From assembly GCA_009797885.1 (NCBI GenBank), contig WNKP01000006.1, forward strand, positions 1 to 64,000: a stretch of 64,000 nt of DNA. Reading direction: 5' to 3'. Source of the DNA: Flavobacteriaceae bacterium GF1. Lineage in GTDB: Bacteria; Bacteroidota; Bacteroidia; Flavobacteriales; Flavobacteriaceae. Under the pieces are notes generated by a model. It saw nothing but the letters and a program-made list of their open reading frames with translations. It made no database searches and had not been told where the DNA came from. Every line of letters begins with the position of its first letter. The first letter of the stretch is position 1. Below are positions 25,212-34,612 of this stretch, in pieces. The position numbers were made by a program, and so were the translations under genes.

Positions 25212-26930
25212 TCAAATAGTTCCTTTTTTTAGTTCCTGGGCAGCATGGTTGGCTGCTCTGGCCGAAAAAGCCATATAGGTCAAAGAGGGGTTCACACATG
25301 CGGCAGAGGTCATGAATGCCCCATCCGTTACATACACATTTTTACACGCATGTACTTGATTGTAGGCGTTTAGGACAGAAGTTTTTGGATCGCGCCCCAT
25401 CCGTGCAGTTCCCATTTCATGGATTCCAAGACCCAAGCCTCCGGGATCATCGAACGGTTCCACATCGCGTAACCCTGCCTTGGTAAGCATTTCAACCGCT
25501 TGCTCCTTCATATCCTCGCGCATTTTCCATTCATTTTCCTTGAAATCGGCATCAAAAGTCACTGTGGGCAAACCCCATTGATCCAGTTTGTCATAATCCA
25601 GGGTCATCCGGTTGTCCTCATAGGGCAATACTTCCCCAAATCCTCCCATTCCAAAAGTCCAACCCCCAGGTTTTAGGATGGCATCCTTCAATTCCTTGCC
25701 ATGGGACACTTCTGCGATAATGTCTTCCCAGTTCCCCCTACTGGCCCCGCCTTGGTATCCATAACCCCTAAGAAACTTATCCGTATTGGAAGCCCCCCCA
25801 ATGTTTCGGAACCTGGGAACGTAAATACCTGCCGGTTTTCTTCCTTTGTAATAGTTGTCTTCAAAACCGTCAAATTTACCTGCAGCACCTACACCCAAAT
25901 GGTGGTCCATAATGTTCCTTCCCAACTGATCGGAATCATTTCCCAAACCATCCGGAAACCTATCGGATTTGGACTGCATCAAAATAGCTGTGGATGCAAT
26001 GGCCGAGGCACACAGGAAAATGACCTTTGCCTTAAATTCAAATTCCTCTTTGGTAATCCTGTCAATAACCTTTACCCCCGTAGCTTTTTTGGTATCGGGG
26101 TCATAGACGACCTCATGCACAATGGAATCCGGCCTTAGCGTCATATTACCGGTTGCTTCGGCCGCCGGTAAGGTAGACGATAGGCTACTGAAATAAGCGC
26201 CAAAGGGACATCCCCTAATACAACGGTTTCTAAATTGGCAACGTATTCTTCCGTTTCCCTCAAAACGTTTGTCACTGTTAATATGTGCCACACGCCCAGC
26301 GGTCATCACCCTTCCATTAAAGTGCTCCGCAATCTTTTCGCGAACGTGTTGTTCCACGCAGTTCAGCTCCATCATGGGCTCAAAAACGCTGTCGGGAAGC
26401 TGGGGAAGGCCCAACGCTTCTCCCGAGATGCCTACGTAGCGTTCAACATGGGCATACCAGGGTGCAATGTCCTTATAACGCAATGGCCAATCAACAGCAA
26501 TTCCCTCCTTTTTATTTGCTTCAAAATCAATGTCGCTCCATCGATAGCTTTGACGCCCCCACATTAAGGAACGTCCACCAACATGATAACCGCGCATCCA
26601 ATCAAAGCGCCTGGTCTCATTGTAAGGATGATCAAGGTCATTTACAAACCAGTGTTTGGCATCTGCTCTGGTCGTATAACCGGTACGGTTTTGTTTTCCC
26701 TGTTTTTTCAGGTCTTCCTGTGTAGGTTGGCCGCCATTGGGAAAATCCCAAGGGTCCATTTTTGCCGTTTTATAATCATCACGGTGTTTTACCATCCTTC
26801 CACGTTCCAGCACCAAGGTCTTTAAGCCGTTTCCACACAATTCCTTTGCCGCCCATCCACCGCTTATGCCGGTTCCGACCACAATTGCATCATAAGATTC
26901 CTGTTCCTCGTTGTAATAGAATTTACTCAT
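25212..26930 (-). CDS. GMC-family FAD dehydrogenase (glucoside 3-dehydrogenase-like), copy 1
   Basis: A 572-residue flavoprotein. The FAD-binding GTGISG motif is at residues 19-24. Cys231, Cys237 and Cys241 form a C-x5-C-x3-C-P motif like that binding a 3Fe-4S cluster in FAD-dependent glucose and fructose dehydrogenases, which pass electrons to cytochrome c. The catalytic His and Asn of the GMC fold are at about 504 (HEMGTARMG) and 547 (NPSLT). It has no signal peptide and should be exported with the Tat-signal subunit encoded next to it. With the DUF1080 and Gfo/Idh genes nearby, oxidation at C3 of glucosides is the likely role, though other sugars are possible. Confidence 0.88.
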   Translation of the reverse strand: MSKFYYNEEQESYDAIVVGTGISGGWAAKELCGNGLKTLVLERGRMVKHRDDYKTAKMDPWDFPNGGQPTQEDLKKQGKQNRTGYTTRADAKHWFVNDLDHPYNETRRFDWMRGYHVGGRSLMWGRQSYRWSDIDFEANKKEGIAVDWPLRYKDIAPWYAHVERYVGISGEALGLPQLPDSVFEPMMELNCVEQHVREKIAEHFNGRVMTAGRVAHINSDKRFEGNGRIRCQFRNRCIRGCPFGAYFSSLSSTLPAAEATGNMTLRPDSIVHEVVYDPDTKKATGVKVIDRITKEEFEFKAKVIFLCASAIASTAILMQSKSDRFPDGLGNDSDQLGRNIMDHHLGVGAAGKFDGFEDNYYKGRKPAGIYVPRFRNIGGASNTDKFLRGYGYQGGASRGNWEDIIAEVSHGKELKDAILKPGGWTFGMGGFGEVLPYEDNRMTLDYDKLDQWGLPTVTFDADFKENEWKMREDMKEQAVEMLTKAGLRDVEPFDDPGGLGLGIHEMGTARMGRDPKTSVLNAYNQVHACKNVYVTDGAFMTSAACVNPSLTYMAFSARAANHAAQELKKGTI

Positions 26931-26953
26931 TTAAAATGCCATTGTTTAATTCC

Positions 26954-26990
26954 TAAATGTATCAAATATTAAATTAATTTTCTACATTTA
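26954..26990. promoter_or_regulatory. Palindrome in the divergent GMC1/TIM-barrel spacer
   Basis: TAAATGTA (26954-26961) and TACATTTA (26983-26990) are perfect inverted copies 21 bases apart, with an AT-rich core. They sit in the 143-base spacer between the divergent GMC copy 1 and TIM-barrel gene 1, 24 bases from the GMC start. A regulator site is possible; no exact -7 box was found in this spacer. Confidence 0.4.
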
Positions 26991-27073
26991 AACCTTAGGG
27001 TAATTAAGAAATCCGCACTATAACGTTGTAGTAAACGTCAATTCCATAACACTAAGAAATTCAAACCGAATCA

Positions 27074-28072
27074 ATGAAAAGAAGAAAATTTATCAATCAG
27101 TCCGCAACCATGGGAACAGGAGTGCTCCTATTCGGTTCCTTTGCCTGTAAGCAAGCAAAGAAAGAAACAGAAAACACTATGGGGGAAGAGGAAGCCACCA
27201 TGGAGTCCCCTGAGCTGTTTTTTAAACTTTCCCTGGCGCAATGGTCCATCAATAAAATGATTAGGGAAGACGGCGTAGATCCGTACACCTTTGCAGAAAA
27301 GGCAAAGGCATGGGGATTTACAGGGCTGGAATATGTTAGCGGATTGTACTATCCAGAACTGGAAAAAGAGGATTTTTCTGAAGCCGCCATGAACGCTTTT
27401 GTGGAAAAAAGCAATGCGGAAGCCGAAAAACACGGTTTGGAAAACCTGCTCATCATGATTGATGGTCAAGGGAACCTGGCTGCCTCCGATGAAGCCGAGC
27501 GAATTGCAGCAGTGGAGAACCATTATAAATGGGTGGATGCTGCCCTAGCCATGGGATGTCATTCCATTAGGGTCAACCTCAGTGGAAGTAAGGAACAAGA
27601 AGAATGGACGAACGCCTCAATTGATGGGCTGACCAAATTGGCGACCTATGCCCAACCCAAGAACATCAACATTATCGTTGAAAACCATGGTGGACTTTCC
27701 TCCAACGGAGCCCTTTTGGCCAAAGTAATGGAGCAAGTGAACATGGAGAATTGTGGGACCCTGCCCGATTTTGGCAATTTTTGCATTGAACGGGACAAGG
27801 ACGACTGGACCAATTGTTTGGAAGAATACGACAGGTACCAGGGAATGGCAGAGCTCATGCCCTTTGCCAAGGCGGTAAGTGCCAAATCCCATGAATTTGA
27901 TGAAAATGGCAATGAGAAGCATACGGATTATTCCAGAGTGCTCCAATTGGTCAAGGATGCTGGGTATAAGGGATACATAGGTGTGGAATATGAAGGGAGA
28001 GGGCTTAGTGAGGAAGAAGGGATCATTGCCACCCGTGATTTGCTGATCAAGGCAGGTAAAGCGATGTCATAA
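27074..28072 (+). CDS. TIM-barrel sugar isomerase/epimerase-like protein, exported
   Basis: A 332-residue xylose isomerase-like TIM-barrel protein (AP endonuclease 2 family). The N-terminus MKRRKFINQS is a twin-arginine type signal and LLFGSFAC gives a lipobox at about Cys25, so it is a Tat-exported lipoprotein. Likely metal ligands are the Glu in IIVENHGG, the Asp in LPDFGNFC and the Glu in YIGVEYEG. It diverges from the GMC dehydrogenase and leads a plus-strand run of DinB, MFS permease and Gfo/Idh genes. In 3-keto-sugar pathways such proteins isomerise or cleave keto-sugars, which is the inference here. Confidence 0.85.
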   Translation: MKRRKFINQSATMGTGVLLFGSFACKQAKKETENTMGEEEATMESPELFFKLSLAQWSINKMIREDGVDPYTFAEKAKAWGFTGLEYVSGLYYPELEKEDFSEAAMNAFVEKSNAEAEKHGLENLLIMIDGQGNLAASDEAERIAAVENHYKWVDAALAMGCHSIRVNLSGSKEQEEWTNASIDGLTKLATYAQPKNINIIVENHGGLSSNGALLAKVMEQVNMENCGTLPDFGNFCIERDKDDWTNCLEEYDRYQGMAELMPFAKAVSAKSHEFDENGNEKHTDYSRVLQLVKDAGYKGYIGVEYEGRGLSEEEGIIATRDLLIKAGKAMS

Positions 28073-28085
28073 ACCCTGTTTGCCA

Positions 28086-28529
28086 ATGCGTTCATTGTTC
28101 CATCAACTCTTTGATTACAACTTCTATTGCAACAGGAAGCTCATTGAACAGGCGGTTGCCCTAAAGAAGTTTCCTGAAAAAAGCCAGGGGCTGTTCAGTC
28201 ATATCTTGAACACCCATCATATTTGGAATAAAAGGGTACTGGATGAAGATTGGGAATATGGGGTTTGGCAAGTCCATGATATAAAGAATTGGGAAGATAT
28301 CCACTATGAAAACCAAAGGACGACCTTCGAAATTATTACGAATACGGATAATTTTGCCAAGCGGATAGATTATAAGACAACAGAGGGAAGGATATTTGCC
28401 AATGAACTAAAGGACGTTTTGTTTCATATCATCAATCATTCTACCCACCACAGGGGACAAATAGCTGCCGATTTTAGAAAAAACAAGATCGTACCGGAGC
28501 AATTGGATTATATCTTTTACAAAAGATGA
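28086..28529 (+). CDS. DinB-family protein
   Basis: A 147-residue four-helix-bundle protein of the DinB/YfiT-like superfamily, whose members bind a metal with three histidines. The expected ligands are seen as the His in LFSHILNTHHIW and the His residues in FHIINHSTHHRGQIAA near the C-terminus. Many members are thiol transferases (bacillithiol or mycothiol dependent), but the reaction here is unknown. ATG 28086 (MRSLFHQLFDYN) is used; the frame can extend two codons to a TTG. It lies 13 bases after the TIM-barrel gene and 15 bases before the permease gene. Confidence 0.85.
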   Translation: MRSLFHQLFDYNFYCNRKLIEQAVALKKFPEKSQGLFSHILNTHHIWNKRVLDEDWEYGVWQVHDIKNWEDIHYENQRTTFEIITNTDNFAKRIDYKTTEGRIFANELKDVLFHIINHSTHHRGQIAADFRKNKIVPEQLDYIFYKR

Positions 28530-28544
28530 TTGTAAGTATATTCC

Positions 28545-29774
28545 ATGAGGCCCATCGTTAAATTTCAGTTGTCCTTTATGATGTTCCTCGAGTTTTTTAT
28601 TTGGGGAGGGTGGTTTGTAACCTTGGGCACTTTTTTGGGCGATAACCTAAATGCTACCGGGGGTGAAATTGCCCAGGCATTTTCAACGCAGTCCTGGGGT
28701 GCCATTATTGCCCCTTTTATTATTGGCCTGATTGCCGATCGCTATTTTAATGCGGAAAGGATTTTGGGCGTTCTACATCTTCTAGGGGCATTTTTAATGT
28801 ACCAGATGTATGGGGCGCCGAACTTTTTGGTTTTCTATCCCTATGTACTGGGTTATATGATCCTCTATATGCCAACTTTGGCATTGGTAAATTCAATTTC
28901 ATTCAACCAAATGAAAGACCCTGCAAAGGAGTTTTCCCCGATCAGGGTGTTTGGGACCATGGGTTGGATCATTGCCGGATTGACCATCAGTTATGTGTTT
29001 GTCTGGGATTCTTCCGAAGCCAGGGCAGCCGGAATGTTGAAAAATACTTTTTTAATGGTGGGTGTTGCTTCGGCCATTTTGGGCCTGTTCAGTTTTACGC
29101 TGCCCAAGACCCCGCCCCGAATATCCAAAGAGGGAAAAGTCAACCTCTCCGGATTATTGGGATTGGACGCATTAAAGCTTTTAAAGGATAGGAACTTCCT
29201 GGTATTTTTTATCTCTTCGGTGTTGATTTGTATTCCACTGGCCTTTTATTATCAGAATGCAAATCCTTTTTTATCGGAAATTGGAATGAACAACCCAACA
29301 GGAAAAATGACCATTGGACAGATTTCCGAAGTGCTTTTTATGCTATTGCTCCCCTGGTTCTTTACGAAATATGGCTTTAAAAAAACCGTTTTGGCGGGAA
29401 TGCTGGCCTGGGTGGTGCGATACTTTCTTTTCGCCTACGGAAATGCAGGGGAGCTGGCCTTTATGTTGATCATTGGAATTGCCCTTCATGGTATTTGTTA
29501 TGATTTCTTTTTTGTGTCCGGTCAGATTTATACGGACACCAAGGCCGGGGAAAAGTATAAAAGTGCCGCTCAGGGATTGATTACTCTGGCGACCTATGGC
29601 GTAGGGATGCTCATTGGGTTTTGGATTGCCGGAAGGATTGCGGATGCCTATCTCCTGGAAGGGGGAACACACGCCTGGGAAACCATTTGGATATACCCCG
29701 GATTATTTGCCGCTGTTGTCTTTGTGTTGTTTGTTTTAGTGTTTAAGAACGAAAAAGTGGCGTATCGGGAATAG
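28545..29774 (+). CDS. NupG-like MFS permease
   Basis: A 409-residue, 12-helix transporter of the nucleoside:H+ symporter branch of the major facilitator superfamily. The first helix FFIWGGWFVTLGTFL and the loop GLIADRYFNAERIL are typical, as is the central cytoplasmic loop PKTPPRISKEGK between helices 6 and 7. In Bacteroidota such permeases are often found in sugar gene sets, and this one lies between a TIM-barrel isomerase and a Gfo/Idh oxidoreductase. It may import a monosaccharide or keto-sugar rather than nucleosides; the sequence does not decide. Confidence 0.85.
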   Translation: MRPIVKFQLSFMMFLEFFIWGGWFVTLGTFLGDNLNATGGEIAQAFSTQSWGAIIAPFIIGLIADRYFNAERILGVLHLLGAFLMYQMYGAPNFLVFYPYVLGYMILYMPTLALVNSISFNQMKDPAKEFSPIRVFGTMGWIIAGLTISYVFVWDSSEARAAGMLKNTFLMVGVASAILGLFSFTLPKTPPRISKEGKVNLSGLLGLDALKLLKDRNFLVFFISSVLICIPLAFYYQNANPFLSEIGMNNPTGKMTIGQISEVLFMLLLPWFFTKYGFKKTVLAGMLAWVVRYFLFAYGNAGELAFMLIIGIALHGICYDFFFVSGQIYTDTKAGEKYKSAAQGLITLATYGVGMLIGFWIAGRIADAYLLEGGTHAWETIWIYPGLFAAVVFVLFVLVFKNEKVAYRE

Positions 29775-29862
29775 GGAAAATGGACCGGAATTATTTTATT
29801 GGTCAGGTCAAATAGAATATCACAAAAAAATCAAAAGAAATAGAAGTATAAATTAAAGAAAC

Positions 29863-30999
29863 ATGCCAAAAAAAATTAGACTTGGAATTTTAGGAGGAGG
29901 GGGAGATTCCCTAATAGGAGTATTACATCGTGTTGCGGCCTATATCAATGACAACTATGAAATAGTTGGGGCCGTTTTCAACCCCGATCATGGCAAGAGC
30001 TTGGATTTTGCCAGGGAATTGGACATTCCCATCAATCGTATTTATAAGGATTTTGATACGTTGATCGAGGAGGAAGGTAAACTTCCCGAAGAAGAACGGA
30101 TTCAGGTGTGTTCTGTCCAGACCCCAAATTTCCTGCACTTCCCCATGGCAAAGAAACTATTGGACAATGGATTTCATGTCATCTGTGAAAAACCCATGAC
30201 CATGGATTATACGGAGGCCAAAGCACTTGAGGAAGCCCATCAAAAATCAGGAAAGGTATTTGCCCTCACCCATACGTATACCGGTTATCCCATGGTTCGT
30301 CAAATTCGGCAGATGATAAAGGATGGCGCATTGGGGAAAATCCATAAAGTAGATGCCAGATACTATCAAGGGTGGATCAATCCCATTATTCACAATGAGG
30401 AACAACGGTCGGCCGTATGGCGGTTGGATCCCAAAAAAGCGGGCATCAGTTCCTGTATGGGGGATATTGGGGTACATGCTTTTAACCTTTTGGAGTTTAC
30501 CACTGGCCTTAAGGTGAAGTCGCTCCTGTGTGATTTCAACTACATCTATGATGATAACCAAATGGATGTGGACGGTACCGTTTTGGTCCGATTGGACAAA
30601 CATGTCAAAGGGGTCATACGCGCCAGCCAGGTGGCCACGGGGGAAGAAAATGGACTGGCCATTCGTATTTACGGTGAAAAAGGAGGATTTGTTTGGGAAC
30701 AGGAGAATCCCAATTACCTGTATTATTTTGTTGAAGGGAAACCACTTCAAGTATATAAGCCCGGACATGCGTATAACTCAAAATTGTCATTGGATGGCAC
30801 CAAATTACCACCAGGACACCCAGAAGGGATATTTGACTCCATGGCCAATATTTATTTGGGTGCTGCTAAGGCGATACGTGGTGAAGCCTATGATGATGGG
30901 GAATTCCCAACCATGGAAGACGGTGTCCGAGGGATGAATTTTATAGAGAGCACGGTACATTCCCATAAACAGGGAAATGTCTGGATAGATTTGGATTAG
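29863..30999 (+). CDS. Gfo/Idh/MocA-family NAD(P)-dependent oxidoreductase
   Basis: A 378-residue cytoplasmic oxidoreductase. The Rossmann nucleotide-binding segment LGILGGGGDSLIG is near the N-terminus; the catalytic lysine is in the CEKPMTMDYTEA motif near residue 100; and the GDIGVHAFNLLEF segment carries the Asp and His of the substrate site. It belongs to the group that interconverts sugars and their keto forms. In 3-keto-glycoside pathways, enzymes of this family reduce the released 3-keto-sugar to the normal sugar with NAD(P)H, which fits this neighbourhood. An 88-base spacer separates it from the permease gene. Confidence 0.88.
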   Translation: MPKKIRLGILGGGGDSLIGVLHRVAAYINDNYEIVGAVFNPDHGKSLDFARELDIPINRIYKDFDTLIEEEGKLPEEERIQVCSVQTPNFLHFPMAKKLLDNGFHVICEKPMTMDYTEAKALEEAHQKSGKVFALTHTYTGYPMVRQIRQMIKDGALGKIHKVDARYYQGWINPIIHNEEQRSAVWRLDPKKAGISSCMGDIGVHAFNLLEFTTGLKVKSLLCDFNYIYDDNQMDVDGTVLVRLDKHVKGVIRASQVATGEENGLAIRIYGEKGGFVWEQENPNYLYYFVEGKPLQVYKPGHAYNSKLSLDGTKLPPGHPEGIFDSMANIYLGAAKAIRGEAYDDGEFPTMEDGVRGMNFIESTVHSHKQGNVWIDLD

Positions 31000-31020
31000 C
31001 ATATCCTTTGCCCCAAATAC

Positions 31021-31049
31021 AACAATGGCCGCTATTAGCGGCCATTGTT
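31021..31049. terminator. Hairpin between convergent Gfo/Idh and hydrolase genes
   Basis: AACAATGGCCGC (31021-31032) and GCGGCCATTGTT (31038-31049) are perfect 12-bp inverted copies around a five-base loop. It lies between two genes ending toward each other and can act on both strands. No T-run follows, so it is a non-canonical terminator. Confidence 0.65.
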
Positions 31050-31075
31050 GATTCGAGTGAAATTTTGTAATCCAT

Positions 31076-32080
31076 TCAATACCCTAGGTCGCTTATAAAA
31101 GCGAGGATCTCCCCGCAGATGTTCTGGGCACTTTCCTTAAGGGAGAAAATGGTAATATGGCCCCCCTTTAGAAAAAATACATTGCCGTTACTGGAACGAC
31201 TCGCCATCTCTTTCTGCATTTTTGCCCGTTCGGTTCGTAAGAAATCCGGATCAAAGCCCATTTTTCGAAGTAAGGGTTCATTCAGATTCGTGCCTGCAAA
31301 CACCCGAATGGGTAGGGTATCGAATTTGCTGATAGTTCTGGATAAGTCTACCAAATCCTTATGTTTTTTTTCTTCCTTAATATAGCCCCACAAATAGTTT
31401 CCATCCACCCAGTAGTCCCTGTACCCTTCAATGACCTCCTTAGGAAGGCCAGGTGCCCAAGCCAAGGGTCTTTTTGCGAAACGACCGTGTAAATTCAAAA
31501 TACCCAAATCGCCGGCAACGGCACCTAAATAGTACAAAGGTCTCAAGTAGCTCGGAGAGTGGGGAAGATTTAACCGTTCACTTTCGTCAGGATGGGGAGC
31601 GTCCAAAAAAACCATTCCAACAACCTCGTTTGGGTACATTTGTTTAAAGATGCGAATGTAATGGCCGCCATAGGAATGTCCAGCCAGAATATAGGGTGGT
31701 TTTTCACCTGAATTCTTCAACAACCGGTGCAATTCCTCGGCGATGGTTTCCGGATTTCTGGGTCGATCACTAAACTCGCTATAACCTATCCCAGCGCGAT
31801 CATAGCGTATTACCCGAATACTGTCTTTGAGCAATTCCCCCAACCAATAATAGTATTCACTGGGTGCTCCTGCCCCCGATTCAATGACCAAGGTCGGTTT
31901 GTGGTTTCTTTCACCCACAGCGTTGATATGAAGTTTAAAACCGCCAATATCCACAAGTTGACCCGGCGGTTTTGATTCGGGAGTGAGAAGTCTTGACGTC
32001 AATCCTGCGAGTATCAATAGCAACAAAAGGGACCCTAGGGAGATCCCGATCCATTTTAAAATTTTCTTGACTGTTTTCAT
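31076..32080 (-). CDS. Membrane-anchored alpha/beta hydrolase
   Basis: A 334-residue hydrolase with an N-terminal transmembrane anchor (WIGISLGSLLLLLILAGL). The nucleophile elbow is GHSYGG with the catalytic serine, an Asp lies in VRVFAGTNLNE-like C-terminal strands, and the catalytic His is in GGHITIF. The oxyanion region ESGAGAPSEYY and RYDRAGIGYSE fit esterases or peptidases of this fold. ATG 32080 is used; a longer frame adds 14 residues with no signal character. It converges on the Gfo/Idh gene and is divergent from the histidine kinase. Its substrate is unknown, and its link to sugar metabolism is by position only. Confidence 0.85.
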   Translation of the reverse strand: MKTVKKILKWIGISLGSLLLLLILAGLTSRLLTPESKPPGQLVDIGGFKLHINAVGERNHKPTLVIESGAGAPSEYYYWLGELLKDSIRVIRYDRAGIGYSEFSDRPRNPETIAEELHRLLKNSGEKPPYILAGHSYGGHYIRIFKQMYPNEVVGMVFLDAPHPDESERLNLPHSPSYLRPLYYLGAVAGDLGILNLHGRFAKRPLAWAPGLPKEVIEGYRDYWVDGNYLWGYIKEEKKHKDLVDLSRTISKFDTLPIRVFAGTNLNEPLLRKMGFDPDFLRTERAKMQKEMASRSSNGNVFFLKGGHITIFSLKESAQNICGEILAFISDLGY

Positions 32081-32275
32081 GGTCGTAGTTTTTGAAATAC
32101 ATTCCAAACATAATTTCCCCATGCTTTGGCAGCGATTAAATAGGATGAACCTAAGGAATGGTGTTTTACATGAGACCGAAATATGGATGAACCGAATTGG
32201 ACAGGAAAATGGAAGGGTTTGACAACAAAAGCCTTGTGTTGGTCAAAATAGATGGTTCCCGCTTATGGTGATTAC

Positions 32276-32283
32276 TATTTTTG
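32276..32283 (+). promoter_or_regulatory. Possible -7 box of the kinase gene
   Basis: TATTTTTG fits TAnnTTTG, and it ends only four bases before ATG 32288, implying a nearly leaderless transcript. No -33 element at the right distance was found, so support is weak. Confidence 0.3.
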
Positions 32284-32287
32284 TTTT

Positions 32288-33418
32288 ATGCAATGGTTTC
32301 TTCCAAAAGACTATAAGATTCTTCTCTTAAGCGGATTGATTACTGCCGGTTTGACTCTTTTACTGGTTCAACTGGGATATGTGATTTTGGATTCAGGCGG
32401 TATGGGGAAGCCCTTTTTTGTGCTGATCAACGTTCTGGGCCTATCGATAACCTTGTACATCTTTTATTTTTTATTGACGAGGTATCCTATGTATCAAGTA
32501 CTTGGAGTCATCGGTTTATTGGCTATAGCTGCACTGGCCGAACACTTTCTTCATATCAGTGAGAATCCTATTACCGTTCCATTTATCATCTTGTTTTGGC
32601 TGGGAGTGGCCTATCTGATTCTTCCACAGTTTTTTAGGAAGTATTGGATGGGCATTCTTTTGGTATATGGTATGATCATAGCCTATTATTTTTTCAGTTT
32701 CATTTCAGCTACCGATTATGGAGGGGATGATCGTGCAAGCTTTGTAAAATACATGCTGCTACCAATTCCGGTGTTTGTGGTGCTGTGGATATATGAACAA
32801 TGGCGTTGGGTACGAAATTTAAAGGCCGACAGGACAAAGGCCGAACTCACTTTACTGAAAAGCCAGGTAAACCCACACTTCTTCTTTAACACGCTCAACA
32901 ATTTATACGGATTGATCATGGAGAAGTCCCCCCAAGCCCCGGATGTGGTGCTGAAGCTATCGGATATGATGCGCTATACCATTGATATGGGAAAGGAAGA
33001 TAAAGTGAGCATTAGGGATGAGGTCAGTTTTTTGGAAAACTACATTGCGCTTCATAAAATCCGCTATCAGAAAAATGTGGATATCCAATTTGACCATGAT
33101 GTGGATACGGACATTCAGGTAGCTCCCTTACTTTTTATCAATTTACTGGAAAATGCATTCAAGCATGGGGTGGAACCCCTAACGGAGAATGCCTATGTCC
33201 ATCTAAGTTTGAGAACCATACAGAATCGAGTCGTGTTTAAGATTGCCAACAATTATGAAACCGATGCATCCAACACTAAGAATGGAACAGGTTTGGATAA
33301 TCTTAAAAAACGTTTGGAACATGCTTATCCCAATAGGTACGAATTATCGATGGACAAGACGGAAACCATGTACTCGGTACATCTAAGCTTATTGTTGAAT
33401 ATAACTGCTGCCGGATGA
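32288..33418 (+). CDS. LytS-type sensor histidine kinase
   Basis: A 376-residue membrane kinase. The first 180 residues form five or six transmembrane helices without a large periplasmic domain, followed by a short coiled linker and the His_kinase domain. The H-box is NPHFFFNTLNN with the phosphorylated His at about 207, the N-box is INLLENAFKHG and the G-box GTGLDNLKKRL. ATG 32288 (MQWFLPKDYK) starts the first helix properly. The gene overlaps its LytTR regulator by four bases (ATGA). It stands inside the sugar-oxidation region between the hydrolase and GMC copy 2. Confidence 0.9.
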   Translation: MQWFLPKDYKILLLSGLITAGLTLLLVQLGYVILDSGGMGKPFFVLINVLGLSITLYIFYFLLTRYPMYQVLGVIGLLAIAALAEHFLHISENPITVPFIILFWLGVAYLILPQFFRKYWMGILLVYGMIIAYYFFSFISATDYGGDDRASFVKYMLLPIPVFVVLWIYEQWRWVRNLKADRTKAELTLLKSQVNPHFFFNTLNNLYGLIMEKSPQAPDVVLKLSDMMRYTIDMGKEDKVSIRDEVSFLENYIALHKIRYQKNVDIQFDHDVDTDIQVAPLLFINLLENAFKHGVEPLTENAYVHLSLRTIQNRVVFKIANNYETDASNTKNGTGLDNLKKRLEHAYPNRYELSMDKTETMYSVHLSLLLNITAAG

Positions 33419-34113
33419 CAAGATATATGATCATAGATGACGAGCCCATTGCCCACCGAATAATCGAGGGCTATTGCGAGGAATTGCCATACCTGCAAAA
33501 AGCGGGCAATGCCTACAACGTATTTCAAGCCTCTGAAATACTGTCGCAGCAAAAAGTGGATTTGGTTTTTTTGGATATCAACATGCCCAAAATGACGGGT
33601 TTTGAATGGTTGAAGACGTTTTCCAATCCTCCAGGGATTATCGTGACCTCAGCGTATAAGGAATATGCTTTGGAAGGATACGAATTGAACATTTTGGACT
33701 ATCTGCTCAAACCATTTTCCTTTGTACGTTTTTTAAAGGCCATTAATAAGGTCAATGGGCCCAAAAAAGAAGAAGTTGAGCGCACCAATCCTGGTAGTGA
33801 AGGGCCCGGCAGTATTTTTCTAAAGGGAGATAAAGCGCACCATCAAATTCACTTGCCAGACATTTTATTCGTTGAGGCGTATGGAAATTATGTAAAGGTC
33901 TTTTTTAAAGGGGAAATGAAAGTAAGCCATCAAAAAATATCAACCTTGGAAGATTTACTTCCAAAAAGTAGGTTTATACGGGTCCATAAATCATTTATAG
34001 TGTCTTTGGATAAAATTGAACAAATTCAAGGGAACCAAGTTTTCATCGATAGGCACAAAATTCCTATAGGACAGACCTATCGAAATAAGATTAGAGATTT
34101 GTTGGGCGGGTGA
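33415..34113 (+). CDS. LytTR-family response regulator
   Basis: A 232-residue regulator with a receiver domain to about residue 115 and a LytTR domain at about 130-230. Phosphorylation-site residues are Asp8, Asp9 and Asp54 (VFLDINMP), with Lys in YLLKPFSF. The LytTR part shows DILFVEAYGNYVKVFF and RFIRVHKSFIVSLDKI. Its start overlaps the kinase stop codon, so both proteins are made together. Targets are unknown; the neighbouring sugar genes are reasonable candidates because they carry palindromes in their divergent promoters. Confidence 0.92.
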   Translation: MTRYMIIDDEPIAHRIIEGYCEELPYLQKAGNAYNVFQASEILSQQKVDLVFLDINMPKMTGFEWLKTFSNPPGIIVTSAYKEYALEGYELNILDYLLKPFSFVRFLKAINKVNGPKKEEVERTNPGSEGPGSIFLKGDKAHHQIHLPDILFVEAYGNYVKVFFKGEMKVSHQKISTLEDLLPKSRFIRVHKSFIVSLDKIEQIQGNQVFIDRHKIPIGQTYRNKIRDLLGG

Positions 34114-34135
34114 TTACGCTTTGGAAGCTTCCAAT

Positions 34136-34600
34136 CTATCGGTCAAACACCTTCTCAAAGCGTTCAAAAACGACAATCATACTTTCCAGGGGTTTTTTCC
34201 CAAAAGCGGCAAGTTCACGGGTATAGTATTCCCAATGGACCTTTTTCCAGTATTCCAAACTCTTATCGCCCTCTCCCTCCAAACGGGCATGCTCTGCATG
34301 TATGGCAAAGTAGGGAATCAACTTTACCGAGGTGGTTCGGATAATGCATTTTGCTTTTCCCTTCCAGTCGGTAACCACAAAAAAGTCGCCAATTTTGGGT
34401 AACGGTTCATTTCGTTGTTGTAGTCCCAATAAGGAGTGTGAAGTGGCCCTTTTGATGTCTTTTAGGACCAAACCTACCAGTGTATTGGCGTCTTTTTCAT
34501 TATCTCCAAAATAACCTACCTGTGGTGCGGGCTCATTGGCAAACTCTAAATGGGCATCCAAAAAATCACCCCAAAGACTGCGTGCAGAAGCATTTTCCAT
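34136..34600 (-). CDS. ASCH-domain protein
   Basis: A 154-residue cytoplasmic protein with the beta-barrel ASCH domain (related to PUA) over about residues 20-130. The family pattern is visible as FGDNEKDANTLVGLVL, LPKIGDFFVVTDWKGKAKCII and the C-terminal FAAFGKK-like region. ASCH proteins are thought to bind RNA or act on N4-acetylcytidine-type bases; YqfB is an amidohydrolase of N4-acetylcytidine. Whether this one shares that activity is unknown. It lies 12 bases upstream-side of GMC copy 2's end region on the same strand, being transcribed after it. Confidence 0.83.
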   Translation of the reverse strand: MENASARSLWGDFLDAHLEFANEPAPQVGYFGDNEKDANTLVGLVLKDIKRATSHSLLGLQQRNEPLPKIGDFFVVTDWKGKAKCIIRTTSVKLIPYFAIHAEHARLEGEGDKSLEYWKKVHWEYYTRELAAFGKKPLESMIVVFERFEKVFDR

Positions 34601-34612
34601 ACAAAGACAATA

